Numbered from the stretch's first letter, positions 43,501 through 56,750 are shown. The stretch: 64,000 bases of DNA from Exophiala sp. HKRS030 (GCA_023897205.1 JAHWDD010000004.1:4650001-4714000), one strand, 5' to 3'. The notes: generated by a model from the sequence alone, not told the origin. Numbers and translations are program-made.

Positions 43501-46076
43501 CACATGTGGCACGAAAACACCAGATGCCAGAAGTCTGTATCAACCAGTTGGGAAAGATCTACACTTTGCCCAACATCGAAATTCAGGAGGCGTTCCTCAA
43601 ACTTCGGGAACAGGCAAAATGTCATTACCAGAACAAGAGCGAACTGAACAACGGTCTGGACGTTATTAATAACACTAACCTCAATTATTTTGGGGCACAA
43701 CAGAAAGCCGAGTTCTACACGCTCAAAGGTATGTTTCTGGCCAAGCTCCAACATGCTGAAGAGGCGAATGAGGCCTTTGGCGTAGCATTGTATTACGATC
43801 TACGCCTGCCAAAGGCATGGGCAGAATGGGGTCAGTACTCGGATCGCAAATTCAAAGAAAATCCTAGCCTCATCGAAGCTGCGAGCAACGCTGTTAGTTG
43901 CTATCTCGAAGCTGCCGGTCTTTACAAGAGTGCGAAGTCCCGCAAGATGCTGAGTCGGGTCCTATGGTTGCTGAGTCTCGATGACGAAGAAGGGCACATT
44001 GCTAAAGCATTCGAAGACTTCAAGGGCGAGACTCCAGTCTGGTATTGGACGACATTTGTGCCTCAACTGCTTGGTAGTCTCGAGCATAAGGAGGCGCGTC
44101 TTGCGAAATCAGTCTTGGTGAAGATTGCCAAGGCATTCCCGCAAGCCCTTTTCTACAACTTGCGCGCGACCAGAGAGGAGTTCTTGACCAAGAAGAAACA
44201 ATTCGAGGCTCAGAAACGACAACAGAAAGCCATACAAGACAAACTTGAGAAGTCTGAAAGTGGTTCCCGACCTGGCACTGCAAATGGTGAAGCCACAACT
44301 CGAGGATCAACCTCTCCAAAACCGAAGCAAGAACCTAAGCAGGAACCTAATGGCGAGACTCAGGCCAATGGGACCAACGTGAATGGTGTAACCGAAGCCG
44401 AGACTAAAGAAGAGCCGAAGAAACCATGGGACCATACAGACGAGATTATGGCAGGCTTGAAGACCGCTTTCCCATTGCTTGCTCTATCAATGGAAACCAT
44501 GACTGACCAACTATCCAAGCACTTCAAGTGCCCACCGGACGAGGATGCGCATCGACTCATTGTGGCACTGCTTAACGACGGTTTAGCCTACATCAGCAGG
44601 GCTCCGATCACTTACGCTGAAGGTGCCAAATTGCCACCTTCCACGGAAGCAAACATTGCCCGTTTTGTGACTTCTGTCCTTCCTGCTCACATCCGCAAGT
44701 CGTTTGAAGCCGATTTCGTGCAGACCAAGCCAACAATGTACGAGTACATCCACAAGCTGCGACGGTGGAGAGACAAATTCGAACAGAAGCTCGACCATCG
44801 TCAACAATGGGCAGCGCTTGAGGCCTACAGTCATCATTTGAGCGAGTTCAAGTTTCTCAAATTCGACGATTCGGTCGAGGTGCCAGGTCAATATCAACAA
44901 CACAAAGACAAGAACACCGACTTTGTCCGCATCGAGCGCTTTATGCCTACAGTTGAGCTTGTTCGAGGAAACAGCATCTGCCATCGGCGACTCACCATTC
45001 GTGGCCATGATGGTTCGCTACATCCGTTCGCTGTGCAGCACCCCACTGGTGGCAAGGTCCGACGAGAAGAACGCATTGTCCAGCTCTTCCGTATCTTTAA
45101 CCAGACGCTGGCCAAGCGGAAGGAGTCTCGCCGGCGCAATTTGTACTTCCACCTGCCAATATTTGTGCCTATCGCGCCCTATATCCGGCTTGTTCAGGAC
45201 GATGCTTCATATGTGACCTTGCAGTCCGTCTATGAGGACTTTGTTCGTCAAGCGCCAGGCATGTCACGAGACGACCCGATGTTGTTCCTCCTCGAAAAGT
45301 CACGCACGATTGCCGAACAACAAAAGACTCAGCCACGCACTCACGATCAAGTGGCAGTGATGAAAACCGAGATCTTCAACACCATTCAAGAGCGTTGGGT
45401 GCCGAACACTATTGCGCTGCGATACTTCCAGGACATTTACCCGAGTTTCGCGGACTTTTGGCTTTTCCGGCGACAATTCGCATATCAATTTGCCGCGACC
45501 ACATTCATGACTTACATTATGCACATGTCGGCACGGTACCCCATGAAGTTCTCCATCTCTCGCTCGACAGGCGACATCTGGGCCAGCGACCTGCTCCCTA
45601 ACCTGAACTCGGGACGAGCGTACTTTTACAATCCTGAAGCCGTGCCATTCAGACTTAGTCCCAACATTCAAACACTCATGGGTCCATTGGCGGTCGAAGG
45701 CATCTTCACCGCTTCACTCATGGCAATTGCGCGATGTCTGGCAGAGCAGGATCAAGGATACGAAATGGAACAGCAATTGAGCATCTTTGTCCGAGATGAA
45801 ATGTACAATTGGGCTGCCGGTCGGTCGCACAACTCGAATGACGCCAAGATGGAAGGGCAGCACCTTCGAGAACTCGTGGCACAGAATGCCGAATTCATCG
45901 TGCGCCGGGCTCTTGCATTGTCCAAGACGCAAGGAAGTGTAGGCGCTGCGAATGGCGAAGGTAGTGGCGCTACAGGAGTCTTGCCTGCCTGCCAGAATGT
46001 GGTGGACCTCGTGAGTCGAGCTACCGATCCCATGAAGCTCAGTTCTATGGATGGGTTGTGGATGCCATGGCTTTGA
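34579..46076 (+). CDS. TRA1: Tra1, SAGA/NuA4 scaffold (pseudo-PIKK)
   Basis: Two exons, 34579-34636 and 34696-46076, encode 3812 residues, the usual size for Tra1/TRRAP. Tra1 is the activator-binding scaffold of the SAGA and NuA4 histone acetyltransferase complexes. The protein starts MDASQKIEFYATRLSDPKT. Most of it is HEAT-type helical repeat. The FAT region lies around residues ~2640-3200 (for example LVEVYAGLQEDDLFYGTWRR). A lysine/Glu/Asn linker near 3215-3270 (KQEPKQEPNGE) precedes the PI3K-like domain (~3450-3750; FMPTVELVRGN, RRLTIRGHDGS, FRRQFAYQFAATTFMTYIM). It lacks the DXXXXN and DFG catalytic motifs, as expected for this pseudokinase. The FATC ends in MDGLWMPWL. The single intron is of the GC-AG type. 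Confidence 0.97.
34637..34695 (+). other. GC-AG intron in TRA1
   Basis: The donor is CAG/GCAAGT, the branch site TACTAAC is perfect, and the acceptor is GACAG. Splicing joins residues PKT to DTKVKA in frame. No usable GT donor near the end of exon 1 gives this frame. Confidence 0.85.
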
Positions 46077-47422
46077 TTTTGGGCCAGTAATTGTAATTAC
46101 AGGTTTGGGGCATTTCAAAGAATGCTGGGAAATTACGCCCTCGAATATGGTATGAGTGGCCCTTGTTCTCGGAAAACAAGGCACCAAGTGATGATGATGT
46201 TGCTCTTGCAGCTTTGTGAGATGAACAGGCGTTTGTTTATGGGCGGGAAGGAAAGGAAGGGGGGGTTCGAAGAGGGAAAGGCAGCGGGGATTCTCTTTTT
46301 TTTCTCTTCTTGTATTTTTTATCTAGTCCCTTTTTTTGACATTTCTCATCTTGAGGGGGAGGAAAATGATGAGCGATGATGATTTTTCTTGTCTTTTTTT
46401 TGTTCTTGGTTTTGAACCGTGTTCCTTGCCATGTGGCAAATATGACATGGCAATCAAATTGTACAGAGTTGTGAACAAGAAAGAAAACAAACACCCGGTG
46501 TTTTGTATCTGAATTGGGGTGGAATTGCACTGCTACGTACTCCTACTATATACATAGGAGTGACCAGTCACCTTTTTACCTGGAGTTTGTCACACATCAC
46601 CTAGAAGAGGTGTTAGATGAAATGAAGACAAAACCCGATCAACGAGCACCTGAAATTACCTGATCGTGTGTGTGTACCCGAGGTATGTTGGTCAGAGTCT
46701 TAAGAGTAAGAACGCGTTTACTCACTCCATCCGACATTGAGAACCAGTATTACTCCGTGTCCCTAGGTCAGTACTGTGTATATATATAATCAGCCCCGAG
46801 ATTTACCACCACGTCCTTTTGCAAGTACTACTCCCCGTACCAACAACAGACCACAAACCTAGGAAGACTACTGAAAGCTTGTACAAAAAGCCCGTCGCTC
46901 GTCATTCACATTCACAACCTCTGGAACCCGGCGGACAATTGAACAACTACATATGGAGGCACTCGGTGTAATGGTGATGTTTACCCTCTTGTAAGTCGCA
47001 CTCTGTCAATGATGGATGGTGTATGTGCAGTATTTCTTATGCTTACAATCATCGATTCAATATCGTTCGATCATACATACTGTGGCATGGCTCCCTCACA
47101 TTCAACGGCGAGGAGTCTACACCCGTAGTCTACAGAGTAAAAAACTCCCAGTTGACGGTTTTTGGACGTCTCTGGATGCTCGGAACGCTCCGTCGTCAGG
47201 AATGTTACAGCCACCGTCTTCAACAGCCCAAGGCACCATATCCTGAAGGCACCGACGGGAAGACGTTGGCAAACTGCCACTACCCCCTTTTTGAATATTC
47301 AAAAGGAACATCTTCGATTTCTTGCTGATTATCCAATTGTTGCAGCTCGAATCCAAAGTTTTTGAACCATCGGTCCTCAACAGTGACCTGTGGCGGCAAG
47401 ATTTGGTCATGCGAACAGATCT
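46077..47422. other. 3' flanks of TRA1 and CUT9/CDC16
   Basis: 1.3 kb between convergent genes. T-rich and purine-rich runs at 46295-46410 probably carry the TRA1 3' end. No gene, RNA or repeat recognised. Confidence 0.5.
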
Positions 47423-49640
47423 TCATCGTACAGTTCCTAGAGCGGCATCGAGCATGTCATCTGCATCACCATCCATTCTTTGCTCGATCAAGCGCTCGTT
47501 GCTCAATCCCTTTGTGGATGCGGAGGGCCTGGTAGAAACAACTTCCTTGCCCTTTCGTTTTGAAGATCTCAGACTCCCTCTGGCAGCCACGACAGACCCC
47601 GCTTGTGAGGCAGAATCTTCATCGTCCATTTCAAGATCCTCTTCGAGAGCCCAGTACTCCATGGCTCGAGAAAGCAGTGTTCCTGCAACTCCACCGCCAC
47701 CAGCGTCACCGCCGAGGACTCGGACGGCTTCATGTAAGGCCATAACGGCCTCTCTTGTCCGCCCGCCCATGCTGAGAAGGACCAAGCCTCTACTCGTGTG
47801 TATGCTTCCAATGAGGTTTCGCTCATCGTAACCACTGGCTGCTCCGCTCGGAGTGAGACCCATGCCTGTGCCATTCAGGCTAAGATTTGCAAAAGCGGTC
47901 ATACCCCTACCAGGCTCAAAGGCTGAGGCTGGAGCCGCTCCTCCCGTCGCTGTTCTCAAACACTCGTCGAATTCAGCCAGCGACTCTTCGAATCGACCCA
48001 ACCGGCGTAAAGTGTGCGCCAGATTAGCCCTGCTTGCGACCCACGCAGTCATATTACATCCTAATTCAGAAGCTAGTTCCAAGGATTTATGGAATAGTTT
48101 TGCGGCGGCAGGCAGGTTGGCCTGGTGGTATAAGATGACACCAATCTCATTCAGGACTAAAGGGTCGCCTCCTAGATTAGTCGTACCGTTGAAGATGCCA
48201 TTGGAGAATTCCTCTTCTGTGCCACTTTGAATGGTGCCGCTACTCATTTCAAACGCTGCTAAGCAGTACTCCCACGCTAGCTGCATGTTGTTCAGGGCAA
48301 GATGTTGCATTCCGAGGAAAAGCTGCGGAAGGTGGCTACCCTGAAACAGTCGCGCGGCAGTAGAGTAGGCAGCTATTGCTTGATCATGTTCACCTTCTGC
48401 AGCAAAGGTGTGCGCGAAGCCAATCCAAGCTGGTGCGGAGTGAGGGTCCATTAAAGATGCTTTCGAGAAGAAACGGCGCGCTTCGGCTATTCGAAAGGTT
48501 GACAGGTAATAGGTTCCAATAGCAAGATATGTGTAGGCTTCGTGGGGGGCATGAGTTGACAGTGTGTGAGAAAGGTGGAACAATGTATTGTTCGCTCCTG
48601 TTTCGAAGAGAAGGGCAAGGTGAAGAGGGTACAGACGTGGACTGTGACCAAGAGAAGCATTCGTATTTTTCGAGTAAGCATCTAGGGAGCTTGTTGAGCT
48701 GTCTTGCGAGTTCAGAATACTTGTCGTGATTGCAAGAGCGTCGTAGAACCGACATTGGGTGTACAATGTTTCGGCTCTGGTGAGGAGGAGGTCGGGATTA
48801 GAGGCAAGGTTATAATGAGTCGAGAGGGTCTCGGTAGCGTTTGCCAGCGTGGCCGGTGAAGAGTACTTGGACAATCTCGTAGTGTAGAGGAGTTTCGTGA
48901 AATGGGCGGCTTCCTGGGCCAGAGACTGATCATCAATGCGTATTGAGTCGAAATCCAGCTCATCCAAAAAAGCCAGCTCCTCCGCAGGCGACAGCATCGA
49001 GTTCTTCATGAGTTGATCAAATGCCTCGAAGCACTGGACATCTATCCGTACGGCATCTTTGTAACACTCTCTGGCTCTGTCAAAGGCATTCCGCTTAGCG
49101 AAGCACACGCCTCGCAGATAACACATGCCTGCCTGGAACTTTAATTCTTTCTCCGATTCTCGGTCTCTTTCTCGTTCCTCGCTAAGCTCAATCCGATCTC
49201 TTTGAGCCCTGATCCCTCTGTGCGTAACGTTCCTTGAGGCATGTCCGTTGATGTGGGCCAGTTTCCTCCGAGCATTGTGAGAAGTTGTCACCAAATGGGT
49301 TGGGTTGTCTTCGCCCAGAATATCGAGAGCCTGTTCATATCGTCCTTGTTTTATGTAACAGTGTGCAGCCAAGTAGCGACAAGACAGGCTCCGATCTATG
49401 AGATCTTTCCTGGACAGCAGACCGAGGGCGCGTGTAAAGTTGTTATTGCCAAAATGAACCTGTGCCAGCCAGAATGCATCGGAATCATTGTCTTGGTACA
49501 AGTCAACATTGAGTCCGGATCAGAATGTCCAACACTCACATACTCGTCAAGGCGAGGACCTTGTCACCAATATAGATGGCCGCATCGTTCTGGCCCTTGT
49601 TCAGGGCGTCTTGTCTCCAAGTCCTCAGGTATTTGTCCAT
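47423..49640 (-). CDS. cut9: APC/C subunit Cut9/Cdc16 (APC6)
   Basis: Two exons on the reverse strand, 49640-49544 and 49491-47423, encode 721 residues. The 52-nt intron (GTATGT...CAAG) joins MDKYLRTWRQDALNKGQ...LALT to NDSDAFWLAQVHF. The protein is built of TPR repeats, including AHCYIKQGRYEQALDIL, MCYLRGVCFAKRNAFDRARE, YLAIGTYYLSTFRIAEARRF, AWIGFAHTFAAEGEHDQAIA and RANLAHTLRRLGRFEESLAEF. Cdc16/Cut9 dimerises and forms part of the TPR arm of the anaphase-promoting complex, the ubiquitin ligase that drives mitotic exit. The Gly-rich and acidic C-terminal ~110 residues are less conserved. The symbol follows S. pombe. Confidence 0.9.
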
Positions 49641-50057
49641 GTCGTCGAAGCCGAGAGGGTGAGGTTGGTTAAGTAAGATTGTATGCTGTATCCATGACCA
49701 GAAGCAAAGTCAAGCCAGGGTATTGAGGTCTTTGGCTACACAGTGGGCGGTATTGAATATGAATATCTCATGTTCAATGTTGACATGGGTTTGTTGTTGA
49801 TTCCGGGCGCGACTGCGATTTATTTAGTGAGAGGCGAAAATGTGGGGGAAACTGCGGCGTGGATCATTTGACGTACTCGCCATTAAATAATCTAGATTGA
49901 AAAAGTACCAGGCAACATTTCTCTTTATCCAACTCCATCTTCTCTTTCTATACTCTACCTACTGCCCTTGACGCTGTCTTCTCATCGGCCTTTATTTCAC
50001 TTCGCCCAATCCCTTCTCACTTATCTACTCCCCAGTCTACGCAGTCCTTCCCTCACC
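49641..50057. promoter_or_regulatory. Divergent promoter between CUT9/CDC16 and YJU2
   Basis: 417 bp between opposed start codons. The YJU2 side is pyrimidine-rich (49915-50050). No gene seen. Confidence 0.6.
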
Positions 50058-50993
50058 ATGTCAGAACGAAAAGTGCTTACAAAGTACTACCCACCCGACT
50101 TTGACCCTTCAAAGATCGGTCGCACTCCAAAACACCTACGACCTACAGGTCCGAAGACTATTCCTGTTCGACTGATGGCTCCTTTCAGTATGAAGTGTAC
50201 CTCTTGCGGCGAGTACATCTACAAAGGCCGCAAGTTCAACGCTCGAAAAGAAACGACTGACGAAAAATATCTCAACATCACCATCTACCGCTTCTACATT
50301 CGATGTACACGCTGCAGCTCCGAAATTACGTTCAAGACCGATCCAAAGAACATGGACTACACCTGCGAAAGAGGAGCTAAGCGAAACTTCGAATCGTGGC
50401 GAAACCCGGAGAGCACAGAGTTGAAAGAAACAGATGAAGAGCGGCTGGACAGGCTCGAGAGGGAAGAAGCCGAGGAGGCAGAGAACGCCGAAAGAAATGC
50501 CATGGAGGAGCTTGAAGAGAAAATGGAAGAGAGCAAGCGTGAAATGCAGGTCGCTGATGCCTTGGATGAAATCATGCAAAGAAACGCCCGAATCGAGAGA
50601 GGAGAGAAAGGGAGCAAAGAAGAAGATATTCTCGTTCAGGTTCGGGATCTGGCGCGAGAGCAGAGAGAAGCGCAGGAGCGAGAGGATGCTGAAGCTGCCC
50701 GCTTAGCTTTCGAAAGTACCAAAGTTGCTCAGGCCCGACTAGAGCAAGCGACCGAGGCCCAGGCACAGAATTCGAAACAGATCGACGAAGATGCTACGCC
50801 GCAGCCTCCACCTTCATTCGAAAAGGTTAAAAAAGCAAAGAAGCCTTTAGTACCTGGACTCGTACGAAAGACCCAGCCAACGGCGGCGGCAGCAGCAGCA
50901 GCAGCAGCAGCATCACCAGTTCCCACGACAACAACAGCGTCGACAAAACCTATTGGCTTGAATTTAGGTGACTATGATTCGGATGATGATTGA
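50058..50993 (+). CDS. yju2: Pre-mRNA splicing factor Yju2/CWC16 (CCDC94)
   Basis: Intronless, 311 residues. It starts [20 protein letters not shown], the typical Yju2 N-terminus, which in the yeast spliceosome reaches the branch helix at the first catalytic step. Two CxxC pairs (Cys47/Cys50 and Cys83/Cys86) form the zinc site, followed by [23 protein letters not shown]. Residues ~120-245 form a long charged coiled coil rich in Glu, Arg and Ala. A tract of about ten Ala encoded mainly by GCA repeats sits at 50883-50912, and the tail ends GDYDSDDD. An ATG 90 nt upstream in frame (49968) adds 30 leader-like residues and was not chosen. The symbol is by homology. Confidence 0.92.
   Translation: MSERKVLTKYYPPDFDPSKIGRTPKHLRPTGPKTIPVRLMAPFSMKCTSCGEYIYKGRKFNARKETTDEKYLNITIYRFYIRCTRCSSEITFKTDPKNMDYTCERGAKRNFESWRNPESTELKETDEERLDRLEREEAEEAENAERNAMEELEEKMEESKREMQVADALDEIMQRNARIERGEKGSKEEDILVQVRDLAREQREAQEREDAEAARLAFESTKVAQARLEQATEAQAQNSKQIDEDATPQPPPSFEKVKKAKKPLVPGLVRKTQPTAAAAAAAAAASPVPTTTTASTKPIGLNLGDYDSDDD
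50883..50912 (+). repeat. GCN trinucleotide repeat coding poly-alanine
   Basis: Two GCG and eight GCA codons in a row inside the yju2 gene; likely length-variable between strains. Confidence 0.9.
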
Positions 50994-52477
50994 TCCAGCT
51001 TCAATTGTTCGCAGGGATTATCCGTGTATCTTCGTTCTGATCTGAAACTATTCGGTAATACAGCAACACGACTATTGATTTCGATGCCACCTTGGCAGCC
51101 GCAGAGAAGCTTTTGGCTGTGAATGAACATTAGCTCTTCCAGAATGCTGTACTCAGCGTGGTGTAACGGAGAGGGTCTAGGTGGAAGATCATAACTAAGT
51201 CACCATTGGCCATTTTGACCGAGCTGAAGGAATGTGCTGGAACTCAGTCCCCATTCACAATCGTGCCTCCGACTTGTCTCTCCTACGGTCAACAGCGCCT
51301 TGCGGAAGATTCAAGCGAACTTGCAAAAAGGATGATTCCATCTACAACAAGGACAATTTGGTAAGCCTAATTGTCAATCGAAATCGATGCTGCCCGAGAA
51401 CATCCACCGCTCGGCCGATGCGGCTATTGCAGCGCAGGATCGACTCCGTATCATCTGGCCTCTCGTCACAGTATCGGCACGTGCTGCTAAACACGTGCAG
51501 TCTGATTCTTATGTGTGTGGACGAGACTAAAAGGCATGTATGCATATGGGAGTGCAGCATGATCTTCAGGTAGGTGTGGATCAAAGCAAAGTTTGTAACA
51601 CAACCTGTTGAGAGTCACCAGATCGCTTGGGTCTTCGCAGAGAGAGTTCAACATTTGTTCCCTCGTAAGACGATGCTTATTGGCTAATCCTTGACATGCC
51701 TCACCAGCACAGAACATGAAGCGCGATAGAAGAGGATCAGCACAATGGGTGAATGAGCCTGTTTAGGGACTTGTTGGAGGGAAATGTCTGAACGCGGTTT
51801 TGATTGGACAGATAAATCAGATATGCGCCGAACTAGAGCGTTTCGAATTAGTCGCTTGTAATTGCTCTAATGTCCTCTTCTCTCACTTTCTCCTTCGATT
51901 CATCCGCCATCCTCATCACTGGTGGCTGTTCTTTGCTATTTTCATCTTCAAGCGCCCAGCGACCCGCTTAAGAGCATTCTCACCCCATGGCACTATATGG
52001 ATCTCCGAGTCGACCCCAGAACTCAACCATTCAGGTATCGTACGCACGCGCCACGTCCCGTGTTGCAGACCTAGCCAGGTACCGAATTCAGCATGTCCCA
52101 GGACTCTGGTTCAGGAGTCCTGCATGGGCCTGAATTCCTCCTATCTTGGCCCGTAGGTTCTGTCCTCTAAGCGCAGAGTGAGTGTATCAATGCAAGGTCG
52201 GGCCAATAGAACCGGACTCTCATCAAACGCCATGTTAGATATCTCATGTCTAGGAGATCTACGTTGCAGCTTTTGGTCTTCTAAATTGGGGCCATATCAT
52301 GGCAATATCCCCTCTTGGTGCTTATTCCACGCCTGTCTTTTGTCTTGAAATCTCAAGGTTCATGGCTTCAAATCAGTGACATTTGTGCCTGCGCGAGCTG
52401 TCGTTAACTCACTCTTCACGCTTATCTGAAAGGACTTTTTCACCACACAAGATCGTACCCGTCAAACAACTTCGGAC
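50994..52477. other. Intergenic region upstream of the DUF7924-like gene
   Basis: 1.5 kb with no recognised gene. Open frames up to 118 codons (51800-52156 is the longest) show no domain or codon pattern. Confidence 0.5.
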
Positions 52478-53959
52478 ATGTCTCTTTCAAGTGAATCTCC
52501 TAGTTCCTCATCAGCAGATGATTTGCCTCCTTCCTCCTTCGATGGAAGCCACCTGCCATGGAGTGCGTTTCGACAAGAAGTACTTGTCTCCCACGGCGTC
52601 CGAATCCTCGACAGCCCACCCAAGGAGTGTCTCCCGACTTCATTCCTCAAAATTGTCGAAGCAGCACACGAGGGCACACCGCGATTCGACAACGAAAAGT
52701 CTTCATTCTGGGACCAGGTGATGACTGGTCGAGGATTTGGCCCGTCACCATTGTTTCCGCCAACTCTACTTCCACCGCTTGAGAAAGTATCACGCCTAGC
52801 TCGGTGCATGGTACCGTCTTTCAGCCGAGAGGCAATGCCCGAGAGGGTCGTTCACCAACTTGGACCCCTTTACGAACTATCCGTCCCACGTCCTGGACTC
52901 GGATGCGGCTTTTCAACACATGCTTTCACAACAAAGGAATTGGCTTCTCTGCCTCACTGGCTCCAGGCAACTGGCACTACAGTGCATTTCGATACTGGTT
53001 TTGTGTCTCCAGGAGCTACAATGTACTGTCCATTTCTTACGTTTGAACGAGCATATGGCAACAAACAACACCAGGTCGAGTCTGCAAACAATCACTGTGC
53101 TGTTGCGGGTGCGTTCAGTGCTCGCGCGCTCCAGATGCTCTATGCAATGGCGTGGAAAGGTGATATGATGCCGGAATTGCCGGTAGCCTTCTCATGTACG
53201 ATCGACAACAGCTTCGCCCTGCTCAATCTCCATTGGATCGACCACGGACAAGCATACTGTATGGCGCCCGTGTGTCAGTTCGACCTCAGCAAGCAAGCTC
53301 ACTTCGATAAGTTCTTGGCCTGGATCCAAGGCATTGGTGAATGGGCGCTTGGCCACGTCTTGCCTCTCGTCAAACAAGCAATTACTCGTCTCCAGACAGC
53401 CAAGAGCATTCCACCTACCCCGGGGGTGCCCATCAGGCTGAGGATAGATACAAAGATGAACAGCAACGAGCTCATCATGTCATCGTTAAAGACCGCATTT
53501 GACAACATCCCATGGCGATTTGACGACGAAGACTATACACCAAGCTGCAGCAGTACGGCTAGTTGGGGAAGCCCCATGGTGTCGGAGGAGACTTTTCAGA
53601 CCCTGAGTTATCCGGCAGTTCACCCACCACGAAGCAACACTAGGGAGCCGCCAGCTCCTGCTCGTAGAGGCGGCGCAAAGACCAACCCTAGCCCTGCTAC
53701 TCCGCCGCCCTCGTATCTGCAGAATCAGGACATTGTATGGCAGAAGCGCTTTGGTCACGCGATGGATGAGATTCGAGAACTCCAACAGCAAATTTCGACA
53801 TTGAAAAGGGATTTTGATTCGGCCATGATCATGCTCCGTGATCAGATTACTTCCATCAAACGTAGCAGCAAGGACAGTTCACCGTCAACTCCGAAGGGTG
53901 GACCCTCCACTCGGGTGACGGATCATTCGATAAACTCGTGTCCCCTTACGCCCTCCTAA
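52478..53959 (+). CDS. Uncharacterised protein, possibly DUF7924-like (nuclease-fold related)
   Basis: Intronless, 493 residues. The centre (~95-330) contains VHFDTGFVSPGATMYCPFLTFERAYG followed by a helix with ESANNHCAVAGAFSARAL, and a beta-rich part. This order resembles, from memory, fungal DUF7924-type proteins, which have a PD-(D/E)XK-like layout (acidic residue, then a PFLxxE strand, then AENQ-type helix). Here the E-x-K position reads FER and the AENQ motif is changed, so catalysis is doubtful. Residues ~360-420 are Pro/Ser-rich and disordered. Residues ~425-465 form a coiled coil (MDEIRELQQQISTLKRDF). The assignment is tentative; the open frame itself is convincing. Confidence 0.65.
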   Translation: MSLSSESPSSSSADDLPPSSFDGSHLPWSAFRQEVLVSHGVRILDSPPKECLPTSFLKIVEAAHEGTPRFDNEKSSFWDQVMTGRGFGPSPLFPPTLLPPLEKVSRLARCMVPSFSREAMPERVVHQLGPLYELSVPRPGLGCGFSTHAFTTKELASLPHWLQATGTTVHFDTGFVSPGATMYCPFLTFERAYGNKQHQVESANNHCAVAGAFSARALQMLYAMAWKGDMMPELPVAFSCTIDNSFALLNLHWIDHGQAYCMAPVCQFDLSKQAHFDKFLAWIQGIGEWALGHVLPLVKQAITRLQTAKSIPPTPGVPIRLRIDTKMNSNELIMSSLKTAFDNIPWRFDDEDYTPSCSSTASWGSPMVSEETFQTLSYPAVHPPRSNTREPPAPARRGGAKTNPSPATPPPSYLQNQDIVWQKRFGHAMDEIRELQQQISTLKRDFDSAMIMLRDQITSIKRSSKDSSPSTPKGGPSTRVTDHSINSCPLTPS

Positions 53960-54346
53960 AGGCTGTGGTTGTTCTGATTTCATGATAGCAGACTGTTTGG
54001 ACTGTGCGCACAGGGTCAGTGATCGAATATGCTCGAGATGAACGCTAAGGCCAAAAGCTTAGAATGGGTAAGAACATCTTTTTGGTGAGGTTTTGGTATT
54101 GTAGAATCTGGTATCACGCTGCAAGTTGTCTCCGGCCTTGTCCCTGGCCTCGTTACATTAACGCCAATAAATGCTTGACCGGTATTTGAACATCCTCTAC
54201 CGTCTTGCAGTTCTTATACACTTTTTGTTTCCGCCATATGATATCGATCTCCTTTGTATATTGACAGAGCAGATCGCGATTTTAAGGAAGGCATATATAG
54301 CACTCGTAAGGATGATGATGTTGTACACGAACCCTCGGGGATAGCT
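53960..54346. other. 3' flanks of convergent genes
   Basis: 387 bp between the DUF7924-like gene and uS19m. No gene seen. Confidence 0.5.
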
Positions 54347-54768
54347 CTATTTGTTCTTGGACATCTTGTATGTGAATCGTTTTCTCGTCCTGAAAGCGAG
54401 CTTGTCAGATTCAAAGGTCCTGATTGATGTCGAAAGCTGCGGCAGAACTGGGCACTACTCACGGGACAAACTCTCCCAGTTTCCTTCCCACCATCTCCTC
54501 TGTGATGTAGACTTCCTGGTAGTTCTTCCCGTTGTGAACGGCAAACCGTAATCCGACGAAGGCGGGCAATATGGAGGCCGCTCGGGCTTGGGTTTTGATG
54601 ACGGGAGGAGTCTTGCCGGCGACGGCAGGTTTGAGGTTTGCGAACGGTACGACGTTCGGTCCTGTATTTGTCAAAAATCTCAGCGGCCTGGAATCAATCG
54701 ATACAATGGACTCGTGTCGACAAACCTTTCCAAGCGGAGCGCTTGAACAGCGCCAGTGATGCTCGCAT
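54347..54768 (-). CDS. RSM19: Mitochondrial small-subunit ribosomal protein uS19m
   Basis: Three exons on the reverse strand (54768-54726, 54661-54463, 54389-54347) encode 94 residues. The first and last exons are 43 nt each. Introns are 64 and 73 nt with GTTTGT/ACAG and GTGAGT/TTCAG. The uS19 core is plain: [55 protein letters not shown], the C-terminal basic tail that contacts 18S-like rRNA in the small-subunit head. The short N-terminus ([15 protein letters not shown]) is basic and amphipathic, suitable as a mitochondrial targeting signal. The symbol is the yeast name for the family. Confidence 0.93.
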
Positions 54769-55420
54769 GGTCACCGTGCTATCATATCCTCTCAGTCAGA
54801 AGCAAAGGTCGATTTCCTAGATGGGATGAACGAATTCGCAGAGATCGCAGCGAAAGCCTCGAGCGCAGCCAATGGGCGTCGTTGATGGTTTTGGGCGGGC
54901 CGGCCTTTTGTGGCTTTTTAAGGTCTCCTAGTACTTCGGACGGAGTAGGTGAGGGTCACGATACCCGGACGAGGGTCATTCCGGTGGACTCTGACTTGTT
55001 ATTATTGTGCAGAGATCATATAACTGTTGAAAATGCAGTCATTGGAGGCGAGAGGAAATAACTGTTACTCCAGTAGATACCTAGATATTACGGCAACAAG
55101 TGTCCGTCCAACTACATCGTACTCGTAGTGGTTGTGACATCGAAAGTCCACCACATCCACCCGCATCGCATCTCGACCGCAGTTGCCGTTGGGCTTTAAT
55201 TTCGTGCCTGACCCTGAAATCCAAACTGCTGTTTGTCCTCAGGAGTTATTTTCCTCCCTCCTTATTCTACTTCATGCTATAATATTTTATTCTTTGTTCA
55301 TGAATGTCATGACTTTACGATAAGAACATCCCTTCCCCGAAGCCGACTCCCCAACAATTTCTGTTTGATCACCTTCCGTCAGTTGCGTCGAGAAAACCCC
55401 GTCATAAACAACCATCAAAG
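54769..55420. promoter_or_regulatory. Divergent promoter between uS19m and YPT6
   Basis: 652 bp between opposed start codons. No gene supported; short open frames only. Confidence 0.55.
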
Positions 55421-56223
<803 letters not shown>

Positions 56224-56750
56224 CGCTCATACGCTTTTACGAGCTCCAACTTTTGGTGACGGTTTCTTGGACTAGTCCCTTCGTATCGGAATCTACAACC
56301 CCGCCCGAGTGTTGAGGTATGCTTTGGTGGCCTTTTTGGAAGCTACATTCCTACGCTGCTCAGGGGAGCTGGAATGTCGGATGTCGAAGGGCAATAGGAT
56401 TGTGGACAGGAGGCACTTTCCAGGAAGCGCATATGCCTAAAATATCAAAAGGTTGGAATTATGTGTAGGAAGATGTGATTGTGCATAGCAAGGCGTTCCA
56501 GGCTACCCAAATGGAAGGAGGGATGTGTTCAACTAACCCGTGCGTGGGGTATATGTACAGAAGCAGGGGCGGGCGAGACTCTATCGAGATGGACCAGTAC
56601 AAAACAAAGTCCCGACAAAGTCATTAATGATACTGCCTGTACAAAATAGCCCGCTTTTTATGCGCCTTTGTAATGTAATAGTTGGCTGGGTACGGGGTAT
56701 ATTAGATACCTAGCATTGATGATTCGTTTCTACGCAAACGTGAAGGTTTA
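56224..56750. other. 3' flanks of convergent YPT6 and hydrolase genes
   Basis: 527 bp with no gene seen. Confidence 0.5.

Noticed and set aside
49968..50057. Upstream ATG of yju2
   Set aside because: Adds 30 leader-like residues before the conserved MSERK start.
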